From NCBI GenBank assembly GCA_021784615.1, contig JAJYHU010000230.1, positions 1 through 6,574 on the forward strand: a DNA stretch of 6,574 nucleotides. Direction: 5' to 3'. Shown here one piece after another: positions 6,469 through 6,574 of this stretch (its first letter is position 1; the number at the start of each line of letters is the position of its first letter). Under the pieces are notes generated by a model. The model was not told where the DNA came from. It saw nothing but the letters and a program-made list of their open reading frames with translations, and ran no database searches. The position numbers and the translations under genes are program-made. The DNA comes from Acidobacteriota bacterium (lineage in GTDB: Bacteria > Acidobacteriota > Terriglobia > UBA7540).

Positions 6469-6574
6469 ATGCAGGCAACACGCACATCAGTCCTTCTTGA
6501 AACTAAGATACCGGGGATGGAACCCTTTTCTCGAGGGAAGGTCCGCGATATATACGAACTCGCGGGCGATAAGC
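6469..6574 (+). CDS. purC: Phosphoribosylaminoimidazole-succinocarboxamide (SAICAR) synthase, PurC; 3'-truncated
   Basis: The first 35 codons of a purine biosynthesis enzyme that joins CAIR and aspartate, using ATP, to make SAICAR in the cytoplasm. The diagnostic stretch is FSRGKVRDIYEL at residues 20-31, the conserved N-terminal nucleotide-binding segment of SAICAR synthases, preceded by the usual IPGME-type turn. The leading MQATRTSVLLETKIPG fits the longer-N-terminus group of PurC. The start is the first ATG after the in-frame TGA at 6445-6447. There is no Shine-Dalgarno before it, and with the predicted promoter the leader would be only about 17 bases. The rest of the gene (family length about 240-310 residues) is beyond the window edge. 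The reading frame is intact to the last base. Confidence 0.9.
   Translation, partial: MQATRTSVLLETKIPGMEPFSRGKVRDIYELAGDK

Overview
The window reads as a piece of chromosomal core from an uncultured or little-studied bacterium, most likely an acidobacterium or close relative. The reasons are moderately high GC, a split glycine-cleavage P-protein (separate PB subunit), and an SMC protein whose N-terminal sequence, GPESYAIIEQGRIGQ block and acidic insert in the head domain resemble acidobacterial SMCs as I remember them. I could not run a search, so the phylum is an inference. All four genes lie on the + strand, and I see no mobile element, CRISPR array, tRNA or rRNA.

Layout. Positions 1-1181 hold the 3' part of gcvPB, the PLP-carrying half of glycine dehydrogenase; its 5' end is outside the window. 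Its stop codon directly abuts the ATG of a 354-residue alpha/beta hydrolase with a twin-arginine signal (1182-2246), so the two look co-transcribed and translationally coupled. A 295-base gap (2247-2541) has no convincing gene. It does contain an inverted repeat that could fold in an smc leader, plus a good Shine-Dalgarno just before smc. Positions 2542-6270 hold a complete smc gene (1242 residues) starting at TTG. A 198-base gap (6271-6468) carries a terminator-like fold followed almost at once by a near-consensus sigma70 promoter. Positions 6469-6574 hold the first 35 codons of purC (SAICAR synthase), which runs off the end.

How the genes relate. They serve unrelated housekeeping roles: one-carbon/glycine metabolism, an exported esterase-like enzyme, chromosome condensation and segregation, and purine synthesis. 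gcvPB and the hydrolase form one unit, smc is probably its own unit, and purC begins a new one. I found no clear sign of a new defence or mobile system. The points most worth a second look are the foldable smc leader, the acidic insert in the SMC head, the compact terminator/promoter module before purC with its very short leader, and the zero-gap junction between gcvPB and the hydrolase.
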